Below, in pieces: positions 18,547-27,229 of a stretch of DNA of 64,000 nucleotides. The stretch comes from Phyllobacterium phragmitis (lineage in GTDB: Bacteria > Pseudomonadota > Alphaproteobacteria > Rhizobiales > Rhizobiaceae), in contig NZ_PVBR01000021.1 in NCBI RefSeq assembly GCF_002980495.1, positions 30,803-94,802 on the forward strand, in the 5' to 3' direction. The first letter of the stretch is position 1. Every line of letters begins with the position of its first letter. The translations under genes and the position numbers were made by a program. A model generated the notes under the pieces. That model was not told the origin of the DNA. It saw nothing but the letters and a program-made list of their open reading frames with translations, and made no database searches.

Positions 18547-18629
18547 TATAACGATTAACGTTAACTACAACGTAAATCGTTATACATGGACATGTCAAAC
18601 GATTTTCGTTATGCATGACGAAAATAGTT
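18547..18629. promoter_or_regulatory. Operator cluster between Tat-exported protein and Xre gene
   Basis: TATAACGATT (18547-18556) and AATCGTTATA (18575-18584) are perfect inverted copies. AACGATTTTCGT (18598-18609) and ACGAAAATAGTT (18618-18629) form a second inverted repeat with one mismatch. The shared core is AACGAT/ATCGTT. They fill the divergent promoter region between two genes, so they are good candidates for sites of the Xre protein. Confidence 0.7.
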
Positions 18630-18642
18630 GCAGGAGACGAAC

Positions 18643-18882
18643 TTGATAACCCCATCGCAGTGTCGCGCCGGACGTGCGCTTGTAAACCTATCCCAAGAAG
18701 AACTGGCCAAATCTGCCCGGGTCGGCGTGTCCACGGTGAGAAATTTCGAAGCTGGTAGGTCTGTGCCAGTCGCGAACAACCTTGACGCGATCGTTTGGGC
18801 GCTCGGCGCTGCTGGCGTCATCTTTATGGATGAAGGCGAAATGTTCGACGGCGGCCCTGGCGTGAGGATGAAGAAGGATTGA
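18643..18882 (+). CDS. Xre-family helix-turn-helix regulator
   Basis: 79-aa single-domain DNA-binding protein. The helix-turn-helix covers about residues 5-60 ([20 protein letters not shown], then [14 protein letters not shown]). The start is TTG at 18643, with GGAG 7 bases upstream; a TTG at 18628 would add five residues but has no ribosome site. It faces the Tat-exported protein gene across repeated operators. It may be the element's repressor or a dedicated regulator of that export gene. Confidence 0.88.
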   Translation: MITPSQCRAGRALVNLSQEELAKSARVGVSTVRNFEAGRSVPVANNLDAIVWALGAAGVIFMDEGEMFDGGPGVRMKKD

Positions 18883-18929
18883 CGACAGTCGCCGGTTGAG
18901 TGATGTTCCCCTCAACAAGGGGGCTACTT

Positions 18930-19181
18930 ATGAAATTCCTTATTTCCGTCCTGGGTGGGCTGCAGATGCTCGGAGGCATCGCCGTACTGATCACTGCAGC
19001 TTCCTCCATCCATGAGATTCTGGGGGCAGTCTCATTTGGTCTCGGCGCTATCTGTTTAGCGCTCGGCACCGCCATTGACCGACTGGAAAAACTACTGCCG
19101 AAAACTATAGAGGATACCGCCATCCCTTCGGGCACCCTTGAGCTGACGGGCACGACCTCGCGAGGCTGGTCGCAACAGTAG
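18930..19181 (+). CDS. 83-aa small membrane protein
   Basis: Two hydrophobic segments (about residues 3-23, MKFLISVLGGLQMLGGIAVL, and 27-46) and a hydrophilic C-terminal tail. An A/G-rich ribosome site (AAGGGGGC, ending about 6 bases before the ATG) supports the start at 18930. It has no recognised family. It lies between the Xre gene and the DUF2971 gene on the same strand; a two-span small protein in this position could be a holin-like or regulatory protein, but nothing decides this. Confidence 0.65.
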   Translation: MKFLISVLGGLQMLGGIAVLITAASSIHEILGAVSFGLGAICLALGTAIDRLEKLLPKTIEDTAIPSGTLELTGTTSRGWSQQ

Positions 19182-19202
19182 GGGACTGGCTCGATCAGAA
19201 CA

Positions 19203-19922
19203 ATGCCGATCATCAAGATCGCATTGGGGACAGTACGGGAGTTGGCGTTGGCAAAAGTAAAGGCATATTCGACCCCGATGCGCCTATATCGATATAGGCC
19301 CTTGGGCGACAAAACCGATCGGGAAATAGACGCAATTTTGAAAAAGTTCATTTACTGCCCGAAATTCAGCGACATGAATGATCCCATGGAGGGAATGCAC
19401 CGGGAGTCGCTCAACTACATTATTAAGGGGCGGTCACGAAATGAACGAGAAGATATCCAGCAGGCGAAGAACAAACTAGGGATCGCCTCTCTTTCCGAAG
19501 TTTATGATCACGAGCCAATGTGGGCGCATTACGCGAGTAATTTTAGGGGAATGTGCGTTGCGTATACCACTTCAAAGCTCCTAAAGGCCTTCCCGTCTCA
19601 TTTCGACTTTGTTCGAATGTCATACAACGAAGATCCACCGGTACTTTTAGCTGACCGGAAAACTATAATCGACAAAGCGAAACTAACCCTCTCATCGAAA
19701 TCCGTGAGATGGATGTCAGAACGAGAGTGGCGGCTAATCACCCCTGGTTATGGTGCTGCCCATTACGACGACATCAAATGCGTTTTCCGAATCTACCTCG
19801 GGTCACGCGTGGAGGCAAAAATAGAAAAGAAGGTACGGCAGGAAATGGCGGCGCTAAATATCCCGGTTCTTAAAATGCGAATAGACATGTATAAAATTGG
19901 GTTTTCGCGCACTGGAGATTAG
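19203..19922 (+). CDS. DUF2971 family protein
   Basis: 239 aa. It matches the DUF2971 pattern: LYRYRPLGDK at the start of the domain, then MNDPMEG, GIASLSEVYDHEPMWAHYA, GMCVAYTTSKL, and SVRWMSEREWRLI near residue 175. Biochemical function is not established; members are common in prophages and genomic islands, and some sit beside defence genes. The start at 19203 has no clear ribosome site; ATG 19278 would begin just before the domain and is an alternative. It follows a two-span membrane protein on the same strand. Confidence 0.85.
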   Translation: MPIIKIALGTVRELALAKVKAYSTPMRLYRYRPLGDKTDREIDAILKKFIYCPKFSDMNDPMEGMHRESLNYIIKGRSRNEREDIQQAKNKLGIASLSEVYDHEPMWAHYASNFRGMCVAYTTSKLLKAFPSHFDFVRMSYNEDPPVLLADRKTIIDKAKLTLSSKSVRWMSEREWRLITPGYGAAHYDDIKCVFRIYLGSRVEAKIEKKVRQEMAALNIPVLKMRIDMYKIGFSRTGD

Positions 19923-20014
19923 CAGCAATCCCGGATTGCTCGCGCGCGAAATGCCGTGACCAGGGGCAGGCAGCCGAAAGGGCAAGTAGTGCGGCCTGCA
20001 TCTCCCCAAGACGC

Positions 20015-20434
20015 TCATGCCGCGATCTGAGCGCCTTGTGAATTCATCCGTTTCTCAAGTTCAACCATGATCAAAACCCGCAGTGTAGTCCTCACCGGCC
20101 ACGGCCTGAGCGCAACAGCGGCTTCTCGCATGGTTCCCAGCGGCATATCGTCAAATGTCGCCATGAAGTCGCCGGCGCGGCATTCCGACCAGTCAGGCCG
20201 CTGCAGCACAATGTCTGAAACGGCCCCGATGGTTTCGGACCAAAGCTCAGTGGCATTGCCCCGGCTCTGCTTTATGGTTTTAAGCACGAAAACGAGATGC
20301 CCGTCGCCGTGTTGGGCCCGTAGCGCTTTCATTGCACCGCGCGCATGTGTCTGGCAGCGTTCCCGCTTCCGATAGACCGGAATGCATCGAATGCCGAGTT
20401 GGTCGAGCAGCACATCAAGACTACCCTTGCTCAT
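20015..20434 (-). CDS. 139-aa hypothetical phage protein, last gene of the structural operon
   Basis: I do not recognise it. It is basic near the N-terminus (VYRKRERCQTHARGAMKALR), has a predicted mixed alpha/beta core (GDGHLVFVLKTIKQS) and ends with a leucine-rich helix (TLRVLIMVELEKRM). Its start overlaps the 3' end of the preceding gene by 14 bases, making it the last of ten overlapping genes transcribed leftwards from 27621. Confidence 0.7.
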   Translation of the reverse strand: MSKGSLDVLLDQLGIRCIPVYRKRERCQTHARGAMKALRAQHGDGHLVFVLKTIKQSRGNATELWSETIGAVSDIVLQRPDWSECRAGDFMATFDDMPLGTMREAAVALRPWPVRTTLRVLIMVELEKRMNSQGAQIAA

Positions 20435-21110
20435 GGCGCATCTCCTCCCACTTGGCGATCCTCATGCAGTGTATAACCATGCTGGAGCTTAGCCCGGACT
20501 TATCGCGCACCCATGGCCCCCAGTGCCCCCATGGGAGAGAGGCTTTCACCTCCAGTAACTTCCGGCCGATAGCGATTTTCTCCTCGATCTTGCGATGCCG
20601 GCTGCTGCGACGTGATTTCCGCCCTTTCTCTTCCTCGCTGATGGCCGCCCGACTGGTCTTAGCCCAGGTCGCCATTTTGCACGTCAGCGGTTCCCCCCGG
20701 AGCTTCCTAAGGTGAAGGTAGAGCATTCCTGCCAGCGCGCTGGATTGCTTGACGAAGCCGCTCATCTCGGAGGCGATCATGGTATACGGCCCAAGCGGAA
20801 GCTGGTCGAAGAGCTCGAGCACCGCGGATGGATTGTCTTCCAAAACATCGGAGCACGCGTACAGCACGTCAGAAATGGCCGACAGGCTAACTTCGTCAAT
20901 CAGGGCTTGATTGCCCTTTCCTTCGGCCAGGACGCACATAACGAGGCGCGCATGCTCTATGCCACGTTTTTCGATGATCCTGCTGATCGTCGCGACGGCT
21001 CTCGTCTGTCCCGGCGCTGGATAGCGGTTCGCCGGGATAATCTCGATTTCAAACTCTGCACAGAGGGATTGTGAGCGGAGATGGATCATTTCGCAAGGTT
21101 CCCTCTTCAT
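20421..21110 (-). CDS. Hypothetical protein with DUF3102-like C-terminus
   Basis: 229 aa. The N-terminal two thirds are not recognised (helical, with a run VLELFDQLPLGPYTMIAS). A basic linker (KGRKSRRSSRHRK) leads to a C-terminal segment resembling DUF3102: EKIAIGRKLLEVKASLPWG, then a short helix pair ending KWEEMR, a pattern seen in phage and plasmid proteins with predicted DNA-binding role. It overlaps the tape measure gene by 4 bases and the next gene by 14 bases. Confidence 0.65.
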   Translation of the reverse strand: MKREPCEMIHLRSQSLCAEFEIEIIPANRYPAPGQTRAVATISRIIEKRGIEHARLVMCVLAEGKGNQALIDEVSLSAISDVLYACSDVLEDNPSAVLELFDQLPLGPYTMIASEMSGFVKQSSALAGMLYLHLRKLRGEPLTCKMATWAKTSRAAISEEEKGRKSRRSSRHRKIEEKIAIGRKLLEVKASLPWGHWGPWVRDKSGLSSSMVIHCMRIAKWEEMRHEQG

Positions 21111-23362
21111 CTAGGTTTCGGGGCTGGAAAAAAGCCGCGGGTGGCCGCTTGCTGCATGTCGCGCTGTAGCCTCATTGCGCCCGTCCTGTCGTAGCCCTTG
21201 ATGCCCTTCTGAACTTCCGTCTGGGAAACGCTTTTAATGATGGGGGCAATATTGCCATTTGCATCTTTATCCCAACCGAGCGTTACGTGAACTCCCGTCG
21301 CTCCATTCGACGCACCTTGCGAAGGGGAAACTGCAGGCATTCCCGGAAAGCTAAAATTGCCAATGTCCGGCATTCCAACCGCGCCGCCCGACGCATATCC
21401 GCCAAGGCCGCGCCGCATCGCTTCCACGACGCCGACACCGCCAAGGCGCCGAATATCCGCTTGAGAGAAAACGACTTCACCCTTATGCACGACACCGGCG
21501 GGATCGTTCTTGCCGCCGGCTCCTGTATATCCGCCCGAAGCGAAAGTTGAGGAACGAAGGCCTGCCCACGGGTCGATCGCGCCACTACCGCCGTTGCCGC
21601 CGCCGATGAAGGCACCAAAAATTTGACTGAACCAGTTATTGCTTCCGGATGCGCCGAATATGTTGGTGGCGCTGATTTCTATGATCTTACTCAGGACCTT
21701 CCCCAAAGCATTCCGCAGCGCATCAGCGGCCGATGTTCCTGACGCAAGATCATTTGCAAACCCGCTGAAAACGTCCTTTCCAAGTCCGCGCATGTCCTCC
21801 ATGCGCTCTCTTAAGTCGTCTTGGGTCTCTGCGAGTTTTGCCGACTCGGCTGTCGCGATGGCATACTGTTCGGAGAGCGCGCTGATCTCCGCCACTAGTT
21901 GCGGTGTGATAGCGACACCAGCTCTTTCTGCTTCCGACAGCAGTTCCCGGTTCATACGCGCCTTTTCGGCTGCCAGACCGTAATCGTTCACAAGAGGATT
22001 TAATTGCCGCTGCGCTTCAGTCTCGGCTACCAAAGCCGCTGTTCGATCAGCGACATCGTTTAGGCTGCTGTCGAATTTCTCCTCAGGCGTTTTGCGTGTT
22101 CGCCCATTTTTTGAGTTCGACGGATCAGTCGGATAATCGGCAATTGAAACCGTCTTGCTGCCTGAAGCGAACGCCTGATTTATTCTATCTGCGATCTCGT
22201 CTCCGGTTTTTTTGACAGCCTCACCGGTCGCACGATCACTCTTGCCAGCGGATCCGAGGACATCACGGAGCCGTTCGTTGACGCTCTCCTGCCTGGGAGG
22301 GGGAGCAACAGGGTTTCCCATCGCGGCGTTGAACATACCGCGCTGAATGGTTGATATGGCGCTCGGCAGGTTTTTAACGCCTCCTATCTTATCGATAAGT
22401 TCGCCGATGGGGTTCAATATCTCGTAGAGCTTTCCAGCCAAATGGCTAAGATCGGAGTCGGCAAAATCTCGCACGACGTTGCCGAGACTTTCGATGATTC
22501 CTGCCAATGCGTTGAGGGTTTCACTAGCTTGACCGCTCGCTCCCGTCACAACATCTATCTTTCCTGCAGTATCGATCATGACATTCTGGAGCCGGACAAA
22601 GCCTTGGCTTACCGTTAGTTCGGATCCAGCTACCTTATCCTCGAGCATCGAAGATCCGATCTCGAAAGCTTTGAAAAACGCCTGGCTTGAGACTTTGCCA
22701 TCAATTACCAACTTCCGCAGGGATGCGACGGAGCCGCCGGCTTCCTTTAGTCCGCCGGCGACCGCCTGAAGGATCGGTAGCGCACCCTCTTGGACACTGT
22801 TGAATTCTTCTGCGCGGACGGTGCCGGCACCCAGCAGTTGCGACAGCTGCAGCAACGCGCCGCTAGCTTCAGATGCCGATTGCCCTGAGACGCGAAGAGC
22901 CAATGCCACGCGATCAGTGAATTTAAGCATGTCCTCTGTCGAGGCACCAAGTTCCTTTTGAACGAGCGAGGCGCGACCATAGAGAGTCACTAGGGCTTCA
23001 AGCGGAGCGGCGTTGTTCTGGGCTGATCGAAAAAGAGACGTGTAAACTTTAGTTAGTTCGTCGCCTTCCAACCCGGCCACTTTCAATGCGTTTGTTATGC
23101 GCGTGCTCGCATCGATCAACTGCTGTGCCCCAGCCAAAGCCAAAGCGCTGGCGAAGGCGCTTCCCATCACGCGGCCTAACGCTGTCGATTGAGCTGCAAC
23201 ACTTTTGAATGACGCATTTATTCGAGATTCCGCTAAGCCAGCGCTTTTTGCCATAGTTGCGGTTCGCTTGGAAAAATCAGTCTGCGCGCGCGCGATTGCC
23301 GCCATCTGCTGATCTACCTTGGCTTGCAATTCGATAACAACACGGTCTGCGGTCAATGCCAT
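21107..23362 (-). CDS. Phage tail tape measure protein
   Basis: 751 aa. Tape measure proteins set tail length and are ejected with DNA. The N-terminal tape-measure domain (TIGR02675 type) spans roughly residues 60-250: ITNALKVAGLEGDELTKVY, LYGRASLVQKELGAS, GAGTVRAEEFNSVQEGALP. A long helical middle follows, then the C-terminal signature SGGYTGAGGKNDPAGVVHKG with VFSQADIRRLGG. The ATG at 23362 has GAGGA upstream. If it works like known tape measures, 751 residues fit a tail of roughly 110 nm at the usual 1.5 angstrom per residue. No other tail gene is recognised beside it. Confidence 0.92.
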   Translation of the reverse strand: MALTADRVVIELQAKVDQQMAAIARAQTDFSKRTATMAKSAGLAESRINASFKSVAAQSTALGRVMGSAFASALALAGAQQLIDASTRITNALKVAGLEGDELTKVYTSLFRSAQNNAAPLEALVTLYGRASLVQKELGASTEDMLKFTDRVALALRVSGQSASEASGALLQLSQLLGAGTVRAEEFNSVQEGALPILQAVAGGLKEAGGSVASLRKLVIDGKVSSQAFFKAFEIGSSMLEDKVAGSELTVSQGFVRLQNVMIDTAGKIDVVTGASGQASETLNALAGIIESLGNVVRDFADSDLSHLAGKLYEILNPIGELIDKIGGVKNLPSAISTIQRGMFNAAMGNPVAPPPRQESVNERLRDVLGSAGKSDRATGEAVKKTGDEIADRINQAFASGSKTVSIADYPTDPSNSKNGRTRKTPEEKFDSSLNDVADRTAALVAETEAQRQLNPLVNDYGLAAEKARMNRELLSEAERAGVAITPQLVAEISALSEQYAIATAESAKLAETQDDLRERMEDMRGLGKDVFSGFANDLASGTSAADALRNALGKVLSKIIEISATNIFGASGSNNWFSQIFGAFIGGGNGGSGAIDPWAGLRSSTFASGGYTGAGGKNDPAGVVHKGEVVFSQADIRRLGGVGVVEAMRRGLGGYASGGAVGMPDIGNFSFPGMPAVSPSQGASNGATGVHVTLGWDKDANGNIAPIIKSVSQTEVQKGIKGYDRTGAMRLQRDMQQAATRGFFPAPKPR

Positions 23363-23526
23363 AATCGTTCGTCCTCTTTGGTGCAAAAATTGAATGCCGG
23401 CCGCGCCGCGACAGGATAGTGCGGCCGCCGGCTGTCGGAGGTTATTTCGGACACTCGCCGACTTGTCCGCCCAGCCGGATACCAAGGCCGGGACGCTGAG
23501 GAGAACCGAGTGGAAAACCTCAGCAT
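23353..23526 (-). CDS. 57-aa ORF wedged between two phage genes
   Basis: A short ORF (MLRFSTRFSSASRPWYPAGR at its start, ending DERLWH) that is rich in Arg, Ser and Pro. Its ATG has a perfect AGGAGG ribosome site that overlaps the stop of the upstream gene, and its stop overlaps the tape measure start by 10 bases. In many phages this position is held by a tail assembly chaperone, but the sequence does not look like one. It could equally be a decayed remnant, because GAGGACGAAC occurs before both this start and the tape measure start. Confidence 0.45.
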   Translation of the reverse strand: MLRFSTRFSSASRPWYPAGRTSRRVSEITSDSRRPHYPVAARPAFNFCTKEDERLWH

Positions 23527-23538
23527 GTGTTCGTCCTC

Positions 23539-24309
23539 CTACGCCGCGGATTCGACGGCAAGGAGTGCAGGGATTGGCAGAGTGCTCCGGTAGTAGGCTA
23601 CCCCTTCTGAGGCATCGACTAGAGCCACTTCCCGAAGCTGCGCGGTCCTAAGATCAGCGCTCAATGTCTGCTGCTTTTGCACCTTCTCGGCCGCGGTCAT
23701 CTCGCCTTCAATTTCAGGGCCTATGAGTTCTTCGGCGCGAGCTTCCCATGTCTTTTCATCGATCAACATCCAGACGAGAAAGCCTGGTGAGGTTACATTG
23801 AGGCTTGTCATTTGCCGCCCATCCGGAGATAGGCGAGGCTTGCTTTGATCGCGTAAGGCCATGATCTGGCTCATTACCGCGGCCTTTCGCTCTGCCCGAG
23901 TGACGGGAACATAGGGAAGCGCGGACAACTCTGCCTCGATGCGGTCAACCTCGGCCTGCGCTTCAGTGAGCGCCTGCCGAGAGTATGTCACCTTCGGCAA
24001 TTTGACCGACCGAAAGCGATAAGACCTGTATTGCGCCTTCCACTCCCGCAACCGGTGGAAAATGTTTCCTACGGCACCATGACGGGCAAGAAGGTCGTCG
24101 CCCATAGTGGTTGGCGAACTACCCTCAGACAGGCGCCTGCGGTATGCAGCCAACCGCGCATCGACATCATGGTACGCAACGCTTAGGCGATCATAACGAG
24201 CTTCGGCCGCTGGCGGGAGAAATGACGAAGCGCGCTCTTGTTTTGCCAGTTCTTCGTCAGATCCTTCATCCCAAATCTTCATGCCGCTCGGCAGTGCTGA
24301 ACTACTCAT
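23539..24309 (-). CDS. 256-aa hypothetical protein in structural operon
   Basis: Not recognised. Largely helical and charged, with a likely coiled-coil region at about residues 35-65 and another at 112-130 (RQALTEAQAEVDRIEAELSA). Near residue 169 it has a motif SLNVTSPGFLVWMLIDEKTW. Its position upstream of a tape measure suggests a tail or head-tail component, but no similarity is visible. It overlaps the upstream 82-aa gene by 4 bases; its stop TAG is part of the ribosome site of the next ORF. Confidence 0.7.
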   Translation of the reverse strand: MSSSALPSGMKIWDEGSDEELAKQERASSFLPPAAEARYDRLSVAYHDVDARLAAYRRRLSEGSSPTTMGDDLLARHGAVGNIFHRLREWKAQYRSYRFRSVKLPKVTYSRQALTEAQAEVDRIEAELSALPYVPVTRAERKAAVMSQIMALRDQSKPRLSPDGRQMTSLNVTSPGFLVWMLIDEKTWEARAEELIGPEIEGEMTAAEKVQKQQTLSADLRTAQLREVALVDASEGVAYYRSTLPIPALLAVESAA

Positions 24310-24554
24310 GCCGCAGACCCCCCGTTGAGCCGATCAAGCCACCGCTCACGTGCTGCATCTTCGCGCGCCTTAGCGGCGTCCGAAGCGTCCTTCATCGACT
24401 TTGCAGCGGTTTCACGGCCCGGATCGGACTTGCCGTCGATAAACAACAGGCTCTTGCGCACGCGACCGCCATCCTTAAGGATGCCGTTCTCGTCAACGTC
24501 CTCGTCATCGACTGATTTCACTATGAATTCTCGTTTCAAAGTTCTCTCCTTCAT
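24306..24554 (-). CDS. 82-aa acidic hypothetical protein
   Basis: Small, strongly charged protein (EFIVKSVDDEDVDENGILKD, then RKSLLFIDGKSD) with a helical C-terminus. It overlaps its neighbours by 4 bases on each side, so it is translated as part of the structural operon. No family recognised. Confidence 0.7.
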   Translation of the reverse strand: MKERTLKREFIVKSVDDEDVDENGILKDGGRVRKSLLFIDGKSDPGRETAAKSMKDASDAAKAREDAARERWLDRLNGGSAA

Positions 24555-24970
24555 GCTTTCCTGATTGCGATTTTGACGGCGGCTGCGACCTTTTTCGCCA
24601 CCTTCGCCCGGTTTTTCTCGGCTGCAGTGCGCATGAACGGCCGCTCCGCCATCTTTGACGTGCCGTATTCCAGATAAGCAGCGTACGGAGCCACAGGACC
24701 GCCCGCGGTCACATGCACCGTCGGCGGGTTTTGCGCTTCCACGGTTGTTTCAATGCTTCGGATCAGATCGCCCGTATCCATGTTGGGAGGCTCGCCAGGC
24801 CGCGAAGGAACATGTCGACCAAATTGGGATGCACCGGATGAGATGCTTATCTCCGCGTCCAACTCAATCTCTTGGCCAGCGTCATAGAGCGCGGCAGTCA
24901 CCTGCTTTGCGATATTGCGCATGTTGCGCAGGCGCCGGGTATATTTTCCTACTCCAGTAACTTTCACCAT
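24551..24970 (-). CDS. HK97 gp10-like phage protein
   Basis: 139 aa. The pattern GSFGRH-type N-terminal region (SSGASQFGRHVPSRPGEPPN), TGDLIRSI and the C-terminal VAPYAAYLEYGTSKMAERPF followed by helix RTAAEKNRAKVAKKV is that of the gp10 family, which caps or joins head and tail in HK97-like phages. The start at 24970 overlaps the stop of the head protein gene (ATGA). A longer start at 25057 would run inside that gene and is rejected. Confidence 0.82.
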   Translation of the reverse strand: MVKVTGVGKYTRRLRNMRNIAKQVTAALYDAGQEIELDAEISISSGASQFGRHVPSRPGEPPNMDTGDLIRSIETTVEAQNPPTVHVTAGGPVAPYAAYLEYGTSKMAERPFMRTAAEKNRAKVAKKVAAAVKIAIRKA

Positions 24971-25794
24971 CAATCGAGATCCAATATGCCTTTGGCCTTG
25001 CAGCCACAGAATGGAGCAAAGCCGGGAGGATCGGTTCGACCGACATCGCTGGACCAATCAAAGACCTTGCCATTTCTGGCCTTGTGTTCTTGCCGGAAGT
25101 GCACCTTTCCTGAATGACGCCATTCGAACTTCTTCATGCCAACCTGAAGCTGTCTCTGGCGATCGAGAGAGGCCGAAAGCTTCTGCGTTTGATCACTGGC
25201 GATCCTTAGGGACCGGTCGCGTGCCATGCCGGTTGCCTCGGCGATTTCCTTCGCCATCTCTCGAGCCGGCGTCCGGTTCTGAAGTCCACGGAATACGATA
25301 TCGCTGATGCGCCCACGGGCCTGATCACTCACATTGCGGATCAGCGCCATGTTGCGGGCAACGATGTCTTCAATGGTCTCCTGGACGTCACCGGGCTGCA
25401 ACTGCGTGGAGAGATCTACATTCGAAGAATAGAGTAGCGATGAAACGAACCGCCGAAGATGCCAAAGCTGCAGGCGTTCGGCCCACGCCACGAATAGGCC
25501 TCGAATTGACAGAACCGACCGAACCGCATCACGGTCGATGGTCGCAATCTCAATCTCGAGATCGTCTACACCGTCGCGAGTGATACCGTCGGTTGCCCTT
25601 TGCTTGGCCAGAGCACGCTGATAGGCAGGAAATATTTGATCCTTGGCGCCAACCGCCCAAATCCGAACGACGCGCATGTATAGCCGAGCCAAATCGTCTT
25701 GCTGCGCTTTTGAAGGCTCGATCTTTGCCACTTCGATGCGCGGGCGCTTGACGCCTTGCGCCTTGGCGAGGCGAGCTAGGTCAATACTGGCCAT
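24970..25794 (-). CDS. Mu gpF / SPP1 gp7-like minor head protein
   Basis: 274 aa. The C-terminal half shows the head-morphogenesis pattern: WRHSGKVHFRQEHKARNGKV, DPPGFAPFCGCKAKG and a helical segment with IASDQTQKL. This family enters the procapsid and binds the portal. The start at 25794 sits directly after GGAGGA; the ATG at 25815, which overlaps the terminase stop, is an alternative. In ordinary phages the portal gene lies between terminase and this gene, but here the two genes abut. Confidence 0.85.
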   Translation of the reverse strand: MASIDLARLAKAQGVKRPRIEVAKIEPSKAQQDDLARLYMRVVRIWAVGAKDQIFPAYQRALAKQRATDGITRDGVDDLEIEIATIDRDAVRSVLSIRGLFVAWAERLQLWHLRRFVSSLLYSSNVDLSTQLQPGDVQETIEDIVARNMALIRNVSDQARGRISDIVFRGLQNRTPAREMAKEIAEATGMARDRSLRIASDQTQKLSASLDRQRQLQVGMKKFEWRHSGKVHFRQEHKARNGKVFDWSSDVGRTDPPGFAPFCGCKAKGILDLD

Positions 25795-25807
25795 TCCTCC
25801 GTTTCTC

Positions 25808-27229
25808 CTATGCATAGGCGCGCTTCATGTCTTCGAAGGTATAACTGCTGCTTCTCCCGGTGGCGCCGACCAGGGCACCCGCTACGGCATTGGCAACGTC
25901 ATCATGCGCGTTGGGGGCATGATCGATCGTGTCGCGGCCACTGCGCCCGGTTCGGCGTTCCAGCCCCACGAACTGGTCAACCGTCACATCGTCATCGAGG
26001 AGCGTGACACTTCCTGAATTGAACGCGGGCACCACGGCACCGTAGATTTCCGACTTGTTCATCTCGGAAACCTCATAGGTGACCCCGTATTGGCGGAAGC
26101 GTTCGCGCGGCCATTCGCCGGCGTATCGATCACCTGTCACCGTTTTCAGGCCATAGCTCTTTAGAACCTTCGAGAAGCTGGCCACTGTCGCGTCAGGGCT
26201 GAATGGCGGCTTCTGCTCGAGGGTCACGTCGAGGACTGCCATTCCGCCTTCCCGGTGGGCGACGGCCAAGGTCATGCTGTCATTGGATCCGCCGGACGGA
26301 TCAACGAAAGCGAAATAGGCGTTGCCTTTAGTGGGACCGCGCTCGCTGACGCCGATCTGCACCGCGCCTTCCACCACTTCGCGAGACAGCAACATCTCGA
26401 CATCCGTGCGGAACGCGCCACCATATTCAGCCGCAGCCACAGCGGGGTTACGGGCGTAAGCCTTCCTAACCACTTTTTCAGGCAGGCCAGGATTGAACAC
26501 GCGTGACGCGGCCATGGTGACGAGGATCGAAGGATCCCCGGTCGGGCCATAGTTCTGACGATAGGTCCGGTAGAGTTCTCCGCGCCGCGCATAGGGCGAA
26601 CTGATGACGATCAACATGCCGCCCGTGGTGGCAAGGGATGGCAACAGCGCTTCGATGATTTCACTGTCCGGATTGCGGCTGCCCTCGACATGCCAAAACG
26701 CAACCTCGTCGGCTATCGCGCTGATTGACGTGATGCCGCGGATCGTGCGGAAGTTCGCCGGCTTGATCTGAATATCAACGTTGGTGGAAAGCTTGATCGT
26801 GTCGGCGGTAGGCTCGCCCTCGATCATCTCGCATAGCGTCGGCGAATGCTGCAGGACACCTGCAATGTGCTGAAAGGCGCGGTCAGCCTGGGATGTGCTG
26901 GCAGCCAAGACAGGCAACACCCCACGCTCACCCGGTGCAAGAACGTCCGACCAGTCGCACAAGGTCGAGATGTATGCCCCCAGCGTGCCCGCTGCGCGCG
27001 TCTTGCCACCACGCCGACCGACGATGCTCCAGAACTCATCAACGCGCTCTGACGGACTGTCCTGCCGCCCTGCGACCTGCGCGAACAGTTCACGCTCCTC
27101 GGGATTCAAAGGCTCGCCCATGGAAGCGATGAGAAGCGTACGCCAAAGCGCCCACGTGTCACCAGGCAGCGCCTTCCCAAGCAAGAGAGGATCACTCAGC
27201 GCCTCACGCATGGACACCAGAGGGTTCAT
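25808..27229 (-). CDS. Phage terminase large subunit
   Basis: 473 aa DNA-packaging motor. The ATPase domain shows a Walker A variant (VGRRGGKTRAAG, about residues 69-80), a Walker B segment (SAIADEVAFW, about residue 168) and a coupling motif LIVISSPYARRG. The nuclease domain has FVDPSGGSNDS and the C-terminal DHAPNAHDDVANAVAG acidic residues. It is full length with no broken frame. It overlaps the putative small terminase (4 bases) and the head protein gene (8 bases if that gene starts at 25815). Confidence 0.93.
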   Translation of the reverse strand: MNPLVSMREALSDPLLLGKALPGDTWALWRTLLIASMGEPLNPEERELFAQVAGRQDSPSERVDEFWSIVGRRGGKTRAAGTLGAYISTLCDWSDVLAPGERGVLPVLAASTSQADRAFQHIAGVLQHSPTLCEMIEGEPTADTIKLSTNVDIQIKPANFRTIRGITSISAIADEVAFWHVEGSRNPDSEIIEALLPSLATTGGMLIVISSPYARRGELYRTYRQNYGPTGDPSILVTMAASRVFNPGLPEKVVRKAYARNPAVAAAEYGGAFRTDVEMLLSREVVEGAVQIGVSERGPTKGNAYFAFVDPSGGSNDSMTLAVAHREGGMAVLDVTLEQKPPFSPDATVASFSKVLKSYGLKTVTGDRYAGEWPRERFRQYGVTYEVSEMNKSEIYGAVVPAFNSGSVTLLDDDVTVDQFVGLERRTGRSGRDTIDHAPNAHDDVANAVAGALVGATGRSSSYTFEDMKRAYA

